A DNA stretch of 64,000 nt from G051132615 sp051132615. GTDB lineage: Bacteria > Pseudomonadota > Gammaproteobacteria > Burkholderiales > Neisseriaceae. Below are positions 1 to 8,942 of the stretch, piece after piece. Within the stretch, counting starts at the first letter, position 1, and each line of letters starts with the position of its first letter. Both the position numbers and the translations under genes were made by a program. The DNA is taken from the NCBI RefSeq assembly GCF_051132615.1, contig NZ_CP152375.1, forward strand, positions 1,364,001 to 1,428,000. Reading direction: 5' to 3'. The notes under the pieces were generated by a model, which was given only the letters and a program-made list of their open reading frames with translations, did no database searches and was not told the DNA's origin.

Positions 1-1784
1 ATGAGTTAGGGCAACTGCTCAGCGAAACCACCCTACACGATGGCGAAGAAACCACTGTAGGGTACCAATACGATGCCTTAGGCAATCGTACCCAAACCAT
101 TTTGCCTGATGGACAAGAAATCAATTATTTGTATTATGGCAGTGGCCACCTGCACCAAATCAATGTCGATGGCAAGGTCATCAGCGACTTTGAACGGGAT
201 GATTTACACAGAGAAATCAGCCGTACCCAAGGCAAACTGACCACTTACTTTGAATTAGACCCCTTAGGCAGAATCAAAAACCAGTTGGCCACCACGCAAA
301 CCCAACTGAACCCAAAAGACAAAAACCAATGGCTGGTTGCCAGTGGCCCAGTCAAACGCAGTTATCTTTATGATAAAGCTGGGAACCTCAAACAAAGCAC
401 CGATTTACGAACCGGTGCCACCAGTTATGTGTACGATAAACTGGGGCAAATCCTCAAAGCAGGTAAAGAAACCTTTGCCTTTGACCCTGCCCATAATTTA
501 ATTGACCAGACAACACAAAAAGAACAACAAAAACAAGATACACAAACAACACACCTTATCAAAGATAAAGCCTACTACGATAGGATGATGCAGGATAAGA
601 CTTGGTCACCGCTTAAAGATGACCCCAATAGCAGACCGATTAATACCCATGCCAATCGAACCCAAACGTATAACAACATCACTTACCATTATGATGAATT
701 GGGTAATCTCATTAAACGAGAGAAACCAAATGGTGAGACTCTTTATTTAGCTTATGATAATGAAAATCAGCTATCCTTAGCTCATATCGAACAGTCCAAC
801 AAACAAACGCAAACTTGGGGCTATGCTTACGATGCCTTTGGTAGACGAGTCAGTAAACAACAAATAGATAAAATTGCCAAAACTGAACAAGACCAGCAAC
901 AAATCAGGTTTGTTTGGGATGGCGCTAAATTACAGCAAGAACAACATAGACAAAGCAATAGAATCTTTAGTTATATTTATGAGGACACAGATAGCTTTGT
1001 GCCTATTGCGCAAACGGCAAAAGACAGCCTAACAGAAAACATTACCCTTAATTACCTACACACTGACCAAATTGGTATCCCTAAAGAGATGACCAATGAG
1101 AAGGGGGATCTGGCTTGGTATGGACAATACTCTGCTTGGGGTAAAGTAGAAAACGAGACGAATGTTTTACCAAGCCATCAACCGTTTAGATTGCAAAATC
1201 AGTATTATGACAATGAAACAGGTTTGCATTATAATCTGTTTAGGTATTATGAACCTGAATGTGGTAGGTTTGTTAATCAGGATCCGATTGGGTTAGTTGG
1301 TGGGGAGAATTTTTATCAATTTGCTTTTAACTCTATAGGGTGGGTTGATGTATTAGGATTAGCCGTAACACCAACTTGGAATGATAATGGTACTATAGCA
1401 AAAGCACGAATATCAAAAGCTGATTTAAACAAAGGAAAAGCAGCAACCCAAAAAAATAGAGATTACATAACAAGTACAGGAAAATGTGGGGATTGTAAGG
1501 ACGATGCAGGACACATAATAGCCAAAAGATTAGGTGGTTCTAATGATAATAGAAATATGTTTGCACAACTTAGAGGTATAAATAGAGGACGATTTAGAGT
1601 ATTTGAAAAATTAGTTGCAGAACGAATCGCTAAATCCAAAAAAGGCACTTATTTTGACTTAGTCTTAACATTTACGGGAGGGGGCAAAGGTAAACGTCCT
1701 ACTGAAGTCAAATATCAAGTTTTTCAAGACGGTAAATTAAGGATGCAAGGTAAATTTATGAATACTCCTAAAGAGGGTTGTTAA
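1..1784 (+). CDS. RHS/YD-repeat polymorphic toxin, C-terminal part (5' end outside window)
   Basis: The reading frame is open from base 3 to the stop at 1782-1784, so the window holds only the 3' end of a longer gene. Up to about base 1360 the translation is a classic RHS core with recurring YD-type repeats (YDALGNRTQ, YDKAGNL, YDELGNL, YDAFGRR) and the end-of-core block GLHYNLFRYYEPECGRFVNQ. The usual DPxGL boundary reads DVLGL here. The last 140 or so residues are the variable toxin tip. They contain DAGHIIAKRLGGSNDNRN, which resembles the catalytic region of DNA/RNA non-specific (GH-type) endonucleases. By analogy with the family, the core makes a shell around the tip, which is delivered into competing cells. 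The immunity gene follows within a few bases. The nuclease assignment rests on one motif and is moderate. Confidence 0.85.
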   Translation, partial: ELGQLLSETTLHDGEETTVGYQYDALGNRTQTILPDGQEINYLYYGSGHLHQINVDGKVISDFERDDLHREISRTQGKLTTYFELDPLGRIKNQLATTQTQLNPKDKNQWLVASGPVKRSYLYDKAGNLKQSTDLRTGATSYVYDKLGQILKAGKETFAFDPAHNLIDQTTQKEQQKQDTQTTHLIKDKAYYDRMMQDKTWSPLKDDPNSRPINTHANRTQTYNNITYHYDELGNLIKREKPNGETLYLAYDNENQLSLAHIEQSNKQTQTWGYAYDAFGRRVSKQQIDKIAKTEQDQQQIRFVWDGAKLQQEQHRQSNRIFSYIYEDTDSFVPIAQTAKDSLTENITLNYLHTDQIGIPKEMTNEKGDLAWYGQYSAWGKVENETNVLPSHQPFRLQNQYYDNETGLHYNLFRYYEPECGRFVNQDPIGLVGGENFYQFAFNSIGWVDVLGLAVTPTWNDNGTIAKARISKADLNKGKAATQKNRDYITSTGKCGDCKDDAGHIIAKRLGGSNDNRNMFAQLRGINRGRFRVFEKLVAERIAKSKKGTYFDLVLTFTGGGKGKRPTEVKYQVFQDGKLRMQGKFMNTPKEGC

Positions 1785-1786
1785 AG

Positions 1787-2224
1787 ATGACATTAAATGA
1801 AGATGAAAAAAAAATTTTTGAATGTTTTAGTGAATTTTTCAAAGCTATGTATGAATGGGAAAAAGAAGCAAATGATCTTGATGATAAAGATGCAGATGAA
1901 CAGCTTTTCCCTGGCTGGAAGTTAAGATCTAAGAAAAAAAGAGACGAAATTTTTCAAAGATACCTTACCGACAGAAAAAGAGCATATAGTGATCCCTTTT
2001 CTTTTGAGTGGCCCTACAAATTCGAAATTGAATTAGAAGAAGTCACTTCAATTGAAATTAAAAATCACCAAGCCCACGTATATACGATAAAAAGTGATCC
2101 AACAGATGAAGACTTTAAATATGAAAGATGCTTTAAATTCAAAAAAACAAAAGAAAAATGGTTACTTGATAATATCAAAATAAGATTTGATTTAAATGAA
2201 AAATGGGATTCTTATGTTATATAA
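1787..2224 (+). CDS. probable immunity protein for the RHS nuclease tip (NTF2-fold-like)
   Basis: This is an acidic, soluble protein of 145 residues with no signal peptide, starting 2 bases after the RHS stop codon. I chose ATG 1787 because a GA-rich ribosome-binding site (AAGAGGG, 1770-1776) sits about 10 bases upstream. An earlier TTG at 1778 would overlap the RHS gene. Length, acidity, position and the layout (N-terminal helices, then strand-rich region with conserved Trp and charged residues) match NTF2-fold immunity proteins of polymorphic toxins, but I cannot confirm the family by eye. Inferred role: neutralising the upstream nuclease tip in the producing cell. The palindromic module and terminator follow at 2277-2413. 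Confidence 0.6.
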   Translation: MTLNEDEKKIFECFSEFFKAMYEWEKEANDLDDKDADEQLFPGWKLRSKKKRDEIFQRYLTDRKRAYSDPFSFEWPYKFEIELEEVTSIEIKNHQAHVYTIKSDPTDEDFKYERCFKFKKTKEKWLLDNIKIRFDLNEKWDSYVI

Positions 2225-2262
2225 ATTCGTTTTATAGTAACGGCATCCTATAACCATGTATT

Positions 2263-2375
2263 CCCTTTTACCATTGTTGATTTTTACTTGAAATAAGAGG
2301 GAAAAAGAGTATGGCTGTTTAAGCTGTGTTAACAGCGAGCTTCCATACTCGCCTCTTATTTTAAGTAAAAATCAA
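2263..2375. repeat. palindromic module, copy A
   Basis: Long imperfect palindrome: a 24-base left arm (2277-2300) pairs with 2352-2375 with a single mismatch. Inside it a second 8-bp arm pair (GAGTATGG 2307-2314 with CCATACTC 2343-2350) and a third (GCTG 2323-2326 with CAGC 2333-2336) continue the fold, so the whole 99 bases can form one long hairpin or cruciform. A second copy with the same layout lies at 3953-4065. It separates the first toxin/immunity pair from the next RHS fragment. Confidence 0.85.
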
Positions 2376-2384
2376 GTACCCGTT

Positions 2385-2413
2385 AGGGCAATGCTATAGG
2401 GTGCCCTTTTTTT
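2385..2413 (+). terminator. terminator after the first RHS immunity gene
   Basis: A short stem AGGGCA (2385-2390) / TGCCCT (2402-2407) is followed by a run of seven T. It lies at the end of the palindromic module and likely ends the toxin-immunity transcript. Confidence 0.65.
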
Positions 2414-2475
2414 GCTTTCGTTTTTTTGGGCAAACAAAAAAATGAAGTCGCCATTTAAGGCGAAACAAATTATCA

Positions 2476-3436
2476 CAAACCCAACTGAACCCAAAAGACA
2501 AAAACCAATGGCTCATTGCCAGTGGCCCTGTCAAACGCAGTTACCTGTATGATAAAGCGGGTAACTTAAAACAAAGTACGGATTTACGAACCGGTGCCAC
2601 CAGTTATGTCTACGATAAGCTGGGGCAAATCTTAAAAGCTGGTAAGGAAACCTTTGCATTTGATCCAGCACATAACCTGATTGACCAGCGAGAAGGTCAG
2701 CAAAGTCCAAACACACAAGCTAAGCAGCCAATCAAAGACAAAGCTTATTACGACAGGATGATGCAGGATAAAACGTGGTCTCCCTTAAAAGATGACCCCA
2801 ATAGCAGACCACTTAATATCTATGCCAATCGCACCCAAATCTATAACCACATCAAATATTTTTATGATGAATTAGGCAATCTGATTAAAAGAGAAAAGCC
2901 AGATGGGGAAATCCTGTACTTAGCTTATGACAATGAGAATCAGCTCTCTGTGGTGCATATTGAGAAACCAACAGATTCAACACAAAAAACGCATACCGAA
3001 ACTTGGGCTTATGCTTATACGGAGGCGATAATAGTTATCTGTTTGCTCCAAACACAAACAATTGGAGCGACCCACTGGGTTTAAGAAGCTATGGGGGAAA
3101 ACAAGCAAGGATACGTGCATTAGCAACTGATTACAAAGCTTCTAAAACAATTCGTGGATGGGTAAAAATGAAATACGAAGAGTCGCAGCATTAGCTAAAG
3201 ATGGCAAAAGAGCAAAACTCAGGCTTCCTCCAGGATTTGACTTAGCTCACTGGCGAGGCTATGAGAGTAAAAAAGGTTTTAATTATACATATACTGAACT
3301 CAACACAAAAAGCTTACATAGACTACAACATAAAAAAGATAATCAAGGTCGAAAACAACCACGGAGAGGTTCTAAGAAATGTGAAGGTAGGAAAGAAGAT
3401 AAAATTAAATCAGATAGGTTAACTAATTTATGCTAA
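2476..3436 (+). pseudogene. displaced RHS cassette 2: truncated core plus frameshifted toxin tip
   Basis: From 2476 the sequence matches the RHS core of the first gene starting at base 297, at the point CAAACCCAACTGAACCC, with no start codon or ribosome-binding site. The core runs in frame to about 3018. It then jumps to the end-of-core block GGDNSYLFAPNTNNWSDPLGL in a different frame, so about 470 bases of core present in the first gene are missing. The toxin tip itself is broken again near 3167-3171, where an A-run of five replaces the six needed to stay in frame (GWVK continues into NEIRRVAALAK). The tip carries LPPGFDLAHWRGYESKKGF and LHRLQHKKDNQGRK, resembling the polymorphic toxin type 8 domain. 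It is followed by an intact immunity gene. It is silent as it stands, but usable as a donor for recombination into the full gene. Confidence 0.75.
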
Positions 3437-3450
3437 GGATTTTATAAACC

Positions 3451-3873
3451 ATGAAATTACACGAAAAAGAGATTCAATCAGTATTAAAGCTTTCATCAGA
3501 AAAACGTTTTGAGTATGCGATGAAAAGAATTATAGAACAAGAAGAAATCTGGTTTTTAGATGATGATGGTTGGGTTACTTATGAGAATAGAGAAGAAAAT
3601 ATATATTTATTACCTATTTGGCCAGCAGAATGCTTTGCAAAAATGAATGTTGTTGATAATTGGATTAATGCTCAACCAGAAAAATTAGAGTTAGAAGAAT
3701 TTTTACTAGATTATATTCCAGACCTAATCACTCAGAACATAAAAATTGTTATTTTTCCAGTTACAGACTCTGGTATAACTTGTGAGATGGATATTATCTC
3801 TTTTTGTAACTACATAAACAGTTACTCCATGGAATGGTACGGTGAAAGCTATGATTTGCCGTATTTGGAGTAA
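3451..3873 (+). CDS. DUF2750-family immunity protein
   Basis: This 140-residue acidic soluble protein starts 15 bases after the broken toxin tip with an AAGGAT ribosome-binding site at 3434-3439. The N-terminal pattern (EIQSVLKLSSEKRFEYAMKR, then EEIWFLDDDGW, then LLPIWPAECFAKM) matches the DUF2750 family, which is often found as an immunity partner of RHS and other contact-dependent toxins. The reading frame is intact although its toxin is not, as expected if immunity is still selected against siblings that carry the active toxin or if the cassette was broken recently. Function is inferred from family and position. Confidence 0.7.
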   Translation: MKLHEKEIQSVLKLSSEKRFEYAMKRIIEQEEIWFLDDDGWVTYENREENIYLLPIWPAECFAKMNVVDNWINAQPEKLELEEFLLDYIPDLITQNIKIVIFPVTDSGITCEMDIISFCNYINSYSMEWYGESYDLPYLE

Positions 3874-3952
3874 TAAATTCTAAAACAAATAAGAGACCAA
3901 CTATAAAAATTTATACTTGAATTTACCATAATAAAATACGCTAACGAATTAT

Positions 3953-4065
3953 CCCTTTTACCATTGTTGATTTTTATTTTAAATAAGAGGGAATAAGAGT
4001 ATGGTTGTTTGAGTTGTGTTAACAGCTAGTTTCCATACTCGCCTCTTATTTAAAGTCAAAATCAA
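3953..4065. repeat. palindromic module, copy B
   Basis: Second copy of the module at 2263. Left arm 3967-3990 pairs with 4042-4065 with two non-Watson-Crick positions, one of them a G-T pair. Inner arms GAGTATGG (3997-4004) and CCATACTC (4033-4040) are identical to copy A. The fold is kept although several bases differ between copies. It again lies between an immunity gene and the next RHS core fragment. Confidence 0.85.
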
Positions 4066-4074
4066 GCACCCGCT

Positions 4075-4108
4075 AGGGCAATGGTATGGTATAGGGAGCC
4101 CTTTTTTT
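4075..4108 (+). terminator. terminator at the end of palindromic module B
   Basis: Stem AGGGC (4075-4079) / GCCCT (4098-4102) is followed by a T-run. It corresponds in position to the terminator at 2385-2413 but has a longer loop and weaker stem. Confidence 0.5.
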
Positions 4109-4169
4109 ACTTTCGTTTTTTTGGGCAAGCAAAAAAATGAAGTCGCCATCAAGTCGAAATAAACTGTCA

Positions 4170-4462
4170 CAAACCCAACTGAACCCAAAAGACAAAAACC
4201 AATGGCTGGTTGCCAGTGGCCCAGTCAAACGCAGTTACCTGTATGATAAAGCAGGTAACTTAAAACAAAGCACCGATTTACGAACCGGTGCCACCAGTTA
4301 TGTGTACGATAAACTCGGGCAAATCCTCAAAGCGGGTAAAGAAACCTTCGCCTTTGACCCAGCACATAATTTAACTAATCAAACAGAAACACAACAAAAA
4401 CACAACTCATAACAACAGAAAACAGTAAAAGATAAAGCCTATTACAACAGGGTTCAGTTATA
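4170..4462 (+). pseudogene. displaced RHS core fragment 3 (no toxin tip)
   Basis: It restarts at the same core point as cassette 2 (CAAACCCAACTG at 4170). It encodes NPKDKNQWLVASGPVKRS, YDKAGNL and FAFDPAHNL nearly identically to bases 297-500 of the first gene. The frame ends at a stop at 4410-4412. Weak similarity continues to about 4455 (AAAGATAAAGCCTATTAC), after which RHS sequence ends and hrpA begins. There is no toxin tip or immunity gene. It looks like the eroded far end of the cassette array. Confidence 0.75.
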
Positions 4463-4504
4463 ATAGGCTACTAAATAAAAGCAATAAGCTGTAGCACACA
4501 ACAC

Positions 4505-7500
4505 ATGAATCTGCCTGAGTTTAATCTAGACCAAACCTTAATCAAAGACCGCTTTCTTTTAAAAAAAGCGCTCAAAAAACCTGAACACTTTGGTGGGTTG
4601 GATACGCTTACCAAAAAATATCAACGCTCTCATGAGCTTTTTTTAAATAGAGCTCAAAAACTACCTGTTCCTGATTTTGACGATCATTTACCTATTAATC
4701 AAAAACGTGATGAAATTGCTCAGTTGATTCAAAACAATCAAGTTGTGATTATTTGTGGGGAGACGGGCTCAGGGAAAACGACACAAATACCCAAAATTTG
4801 TTTGAGTTTGGGTAGAGGTGTTGCTGGCCTTATTGGTCATACTCAACCAAGGCGTTTGGCCGCCCGTTCTGTCGCCAACCGCATTGCTCAAGAGTTAGGT
4901 AGCCCGATTGGTCAAGCAGTCGGCTTTAAAGTACGTTTTACCGAACAAAGTTCAAAAGACAGTTATATTAAGTTGATGACCGATGGTATTTTACTGGCGG
5001 AAACCCAAACAGATCGTTATTTAAACCAATATGACACAATTATTATTGATGAAGCTCATGAACGTAGTTTGAATATTGATTTTTTATTGGGTTACTTAAA
5101 AAAATTATTACCTAAACGCCCTGACTTAAAAGTCATTATCACCAGTGCCACCATTAATGCTGAACGTTTTAGTGAACATTTTAATCATGCACCTGTTATT
5201 GAGGTGTCAGGTAGAACATACCCTGTAGAGATTTTATATCGTCCCCTTTTATCTTTGGAAGACGAAGATGACGCGGAAGCACAAATAGAAGAAGCCATTG
5301 TTGATGCAGCCCAAGAGTTAAGTCGTATGGGTTCTGGCGATATTTTGGTATTTTTGCCAGGCGAGCGCGAAATACGAGAGACGGCGGATGCTTTAAGAAA
5401 AAGCGCTTTAAACCGTTATGATATTTTGCCATTGTTCGCCCGTTTATCTAATGAAGAACAACAACGTATTTTTAAAAGTGGTGGAAACAGGCGCATTATT
5501 CTGGCAACAAATGTTGCTGAAACCTCTCTGACGGTTCCAGGGATTCATTATGTGATTGATACGGGGCTGGCACGCATCAAACGTTACAGTACCCGAGCAA
5601 AAGTGGAACAACTGCATATTGAAAAAATTTCACAGGCAGCAGCAAAACAACGCTCTGGCCGTTGTGGTCGTGTTGCATCAGGAGTGTGCATTCGTTTATA
5701 TGATGAACAGGATTTTCTGAACCGAAGTGCGTTTACTGATCCTGAAATTATTCGTTCTAACTTAGCGGCGGTTATTTTAAAGATGGCGTCATTACGTTTA
5801 GGCGAAGTGAAGGAATTTCCTTTTTTAGAAGTGCCTGCCCCAAAACTGATTGCGGATGGTTATCAAGTACTGCATGAATTAGGCGCGGTCACAGAACGCA
5901 ATGACTTGACCGCTTTAGGCAAAGAGCTGGCCAAATTGCCAATAGACCCGAAAATTGGTCGGATGTTATTGGCAGCAAAAAAACATCTTTGTGTGAAAGA
6001 AATGTTGATATTGGTCTCGGCTTTGTCGATACAAGACCCAAGAGAGCGTCCATTTGATGCTAAAGATGCCGCCACAAAAGCACATGAACCTTTCCAAAAC
6101 AAAGATTCTGACTTTTTAAGTTTTCTGGATTTATGGGCATTTTTTCAGCAGGCATTGGCAGAGAAAACCAGTAATCGTCAATTGATTAATTTATGCCATA
6201 AGAAATTTATCTCTTATTTACGGATGCGTGAATGGAAGGATTTACATTTCCAACTTAAAAGTATTACAGAGGAAATGGGCTTTGGATTGAATCAAACAGA
6301 TGCAACAGAAGAACAAATTCATCGCGCACTGCTCAGTGGGTTAATTGGCAATATTGGCATGAAATCGGTAGAAGGACATGACTATTTAGGCGCAAGAGGA
6401 ATACATTTTTATTTGTTTCCTAATTCAGGTTTATTTAAAGCCAAACCTAAATGGGTGATGGCTGCACAACTGACAGAAACAACGAAGCTTTATGCCAGAA
6501 CAATCGCCAAAATCAACCCTGAATGGGTTGAAGCAGAAGCACCACATTTGGTCAAATACCATTATTTTGATCCTCACTGGGAAAAATCACGTGGCGAAGT
6601 TGTGGCCAGTGAAAGGGTGACATTATATGGCTTAACTGTGATAGGTAGACGCCCCGTCAGTTATGGTAAGGTTGCGCCAGAAGAAGCAAGAGAACTATTT
6701 ATTCGTGGCGCGTTAGTCGAACAAAATTGTCAAATCAATGCTCCTTTTTTCAAACACAATCATCGACTGATTAAAGAAATCAGTGAATTAGAACATAAAT
6801 CTCGTAAACAAGATGTTCTGGTCGATGACGAAGCTGTATTTGATTTTTATAACCAAAAATTACCAGAAACGGTTTGTACATTAAAAGCCTTTGAAAAATG
6901 GCGTGAAACAGCAGAAAAAACGGATCCCAAATTATTATTCTTAAACAAAGAATTGTTGATGCAACATGCAGCAACACATATTACAGAAGAACAATTTCCT
7001 GCGACCTTGCACACGGACGATGGTAAATTTAAACTGAGTTATCGGTTTGAGCCTAAACATCCTTTAGATGGTGTTACTTTAACGATTCCGCTAACGGTGT
7101 TGAACCGTTTAAACCCTCATCAGCTTGAGTGGCTTGTCCCAGGCATGATTAGGGAAAAACTGTCTTTACTGATTAAAGCACTGCCTAAACAGGTACGCCG
7201 TAATTTTGTGCCTATCCCTCATTTTATTACCGATTTTTTATGCAGTAGCCCCAATACTCAAGAAGCCATTTTGCCGCAACTGACTAAGTTTATGCAAAAA
7301 TGGCAAGGGGCACCTTTAGATATTGATGTGCACTCATGGCAAAAAATGCCTCTGCCAGAATATTGTTATTTAAACATTAAGGTTGTTGATGATGCCAAAC
7401 ATGAATTGGCGATGGGCAGAAATTTAAGTGAATTGAAAAATAAATTGGGGCAAGCAGCACAATTAACGTTTAGAGACAACAGCCAAGAATTCGAACGGGA

Positions 7501-8350
7501 ACACATTAAAAGCTGGGATATAGGCACGTTACCAGAACAGATTCAATTTGCTCGAGGCAAACAACAACTAATGGGTTATTTAGGTTTGCAACTTGAAACC
7601 GATATGGTTGCTTTGCGTTTGTTTGATACTGCTATAGCAGCAGAGGAGGCACACCGAAAAGGTGTGGTGGCTTTAATGAAGCTACAGTTAAAAGAGCAAG
7701 TAAAGGATCTTCAAAAAGGGATCGTCAACTTTACCCAAATAGCCATGCAATTGAAAAATATTTGTTCTGTTGATGTGCTTAAAGAAGATATTGCCCAAGC
7801 AATTTTTGATCGAGCTTTTATTGGTGAAGATGCTTTACCCAGAGATGAAAAAAGCTTTAAAGAACAAATCAACCGAGCCCGCTCTCGCTTACCTGCAGTC
7901 AAACAAGCAATGAGCCAATATTTAAGTGCGATTGCTTCGGAATACTATACACTCACCCAAAAAAATAAAGCCAATCATCCTTTGTTTTCTGTCATACAAA
8001 GTCGAATCGCACAATTGATTTACCCTCATTTTGTGAGCCAAACCCCATGGAATCAGTTACCTCATATGCCACGATACATAAAAGCCCTTAGCTTACGTAT
8101 CGAAAAATATCCTGCCAATGCAGCTCGGGATAAACAGAAAACGGAAGAGTTGAAGATATTACAAAATGAATGGCAAACGAAACAGAAACAATTTACTGAC
8201 AACCCAGAAACCATTGAGAAACTACAGCATTTTAAATGGGATTTAGAAGAATTAAATGTATCTTTATTTGCGCAGGAGTTAAAAACTCCTTACCCGGTTT
8301 CCACTAAACGACTGACCAATACACTCAATCAACTAACAAAACACCCATAG
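4505..8350 (+). CDS. hrpA: ATP-dependent RNA helicase HrpA
   Basis: This 1281-residue DEAH-box RNA helicase has the family's usual length. The Walker A motif GETGSGKTTQ lies near residue 85, DEAHER near 181, SATI (motif III) near 215, and QRSGRCGR (motif VI) shortly before residue 390. The HA2/OB-fold region and the long C-terminal domain typical of HrpA (DUF3418) follow. Family knowledge links HrpA to mRNA processing and rescue of stalled or collided ribosomes. ATG 4505 is the first start after RHS fragment 3; no clear ribosome-binding site is visible, so the start is less sure than the gene. It marks the edge of conserved chromosome beside the RHS array. Confidence 0.95.
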   Translation: MNLPEFNLDQTLIKDRFLLKKALKKPEHFGGLDTLTKKYQRSHELFLNRAQKLPVPDFDDHLPINQKRDEIAQLIQNNQVVIICGETGSGKTTQIPKICLSLGRGVAGLIGHTQPRRLAARSVANRIAQELGSPIGQAVGFKVRFTEQSSKDSYIKLMTDGILLAETQTDRYLNQYDTIIIDEAHERSLNIDFLLGYLKKLLPKRPDLKVIITSATINAERFSEHFNHAPVIEVSGRTYPVEILYRPLLSLEDEDDAEAQIEEAIVDAAQELSRMGSGDILVFLPGEREIRETADALRKSALNRYDILPLFARLSNEEQQRIFKSGGNRRIILATNVAETSLTVPGIHYVIDTGLARIKRYSTRAKVEQLHIEKISQAAAKQRSGRCGRVASGVCIRLYDEQDFLNRSAFTDPEIIRSNLAAVILKMASLRLGEVKEFPFLEVPAPKLIADGYQVLHELGAVTERNDLTALGKELAKLPIDPKIGRMLLAAKKHLCVKEMLILVSALSIQDPRERPFDAKDAATKAHEPFQNKDSDFLSFLDLWAFFQQALAEKTSNRQLINLCHKKFISYLRMREWKDLHFQLKSITEEMGFGLNQTDATEEQIHRALLSGLIGNIGMKSVEGHDYLGARGIHFYLFPNSGLFKAKPKWVMAAQLTETTKLYARTIAKINPEWVEAEAPHLVKYHYFDPHWEKSRGEVVASERVTLYGLTVIGRRPVSYGKVAPEEARELFIRGALVEQNCQINAPFFKHNHRLIKEISELEHKSRKQDVLVDDEAVFDFYNQKLPETVCTLKAFEKWRETAEKTDPKLLFLNKELLMQHAATHITEEQFPATLHTDDGKFKLSYRFEPKHPLDGVTLTIPLTVLNRLNPHQLEWLVPGMIREKLSLLIKALPKQVRRNFVPIPHFITDFLCSSPNTQEAILPQLTKFMQKWQGAPLDIDVHSWQKMPLPEYCYLNIKVVDDAKHELAMGRNLSELKNKLGQAAQLTFRDNSQEFEREHIKSWDIGTLPEQIQFARGKQQLMGYLGLQLETDMVALRLFDTAIAAEEAHRKGVVALMKLQLKEQVKDLQKGIVNFTQIAMQLKNICSVDVLKEDIAQAIFDRAFIGEDALPRDEKSFKEQINRARSRLPAVKQAMSQYLSAIASEYYTLTQKNKANHPLFSVIQSRIAQLIYPHFVSQTPWNQLPHMPRYIKALSLRIEKYPANAARDKQKTEELKILQNEWQTKQKQFTDNPETIEKLQHFKWDLEELNVSLFAQELKTPYPVSTKRLTNTLNQLTKHP

Positions 8351-8473
8351 CATTGTCACGTTTTAGTGGACAGTATAACTCTTTTTACTGCCTTTATCAT
8401 CACCATGATTCTCTATATGATTCACTCCATGCAAACACGCACTTGAACTTTAATTTATATGGAGAAAAATATC

Positions 8474-8800
8474 ATGTTTAAAAATATTCTATTTGGTTTA
8501 GTTGCAATCTCTTCTTTATCAATGGCAACAGCAAACTCTTTAACTAAAGCACCTGTTCCTTCTGAACAAACAGCGCAAATATTGGCTCAACGTGACGCGA
8601 ACAACGCTCAAGAAAAAGAACTAAATGCTTATGTGGCAAAAACAAAAACCACCAAAGCACCACAGTTATCTGAGCAAACAGCACAAATGTTGGCTCAAAG
8701 GGATGCAAATAATGCACAACAAACAAATACGATAAACCACGCAACACACAGTGCCTTACCCAAGACATTGAATAGTCAATTAAAAGTTAGTGGCAAGTAA
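8474..8800 (+). CDS. small exported protein with an internal duplication
   Basis: A 108-residue protein; ATG 8474 is chosen because GGAGA (8461-8465) lies just upstream. Residues 1-21 form a signal peptide (MFKNILFGLVAISSLSMATA). The mature part contains two copies of the block SEQTAQxLAQRDANNAQ about 40 residues apart (near residues 29 and 69), so it arose by tandem duplication. It is rich in Ala, Gln and Asn, with no Cys. I do not recognise the family. It is likely periplasmic or secreted and has its own terminator at 8834-8872. Confidence 0.7.
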   Translation: MFKNILFGLVAISSLSMATANSLTKAPVPSEQTAQILAQRDANNAQEKELNAYVAKTKTTKAPQLSEQTAQMLAQRDANNAQQTNTINHATHSALPKTLNSQLKVSGK

Positions 8801-8833
8801 CCAAATTATCATAACAATATCGCTTCAATAATC

Positions 8834-8872
8834 AAAAAACCTCAACCTTATTTTCAAAGGTTGAGGTTTTTA
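8834..8872. terminator. bidirectional terminator
   Basis: Stem AAAAAACCTCAACCT (8834-8848) pairs with AGGTTGAGGTTTTT (8858-8871), with A-run and T-run on either side. It lies between the convergent exported-protein gene and the transglutaminase operon. Confidence 0.85.
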
Positions 8873-8942
8873 TATTAAAAATACTATTTAATATATAAGA
8901 GACTCGATACTGATTGGATCACTCTCCATCTCCATTCCTCGT

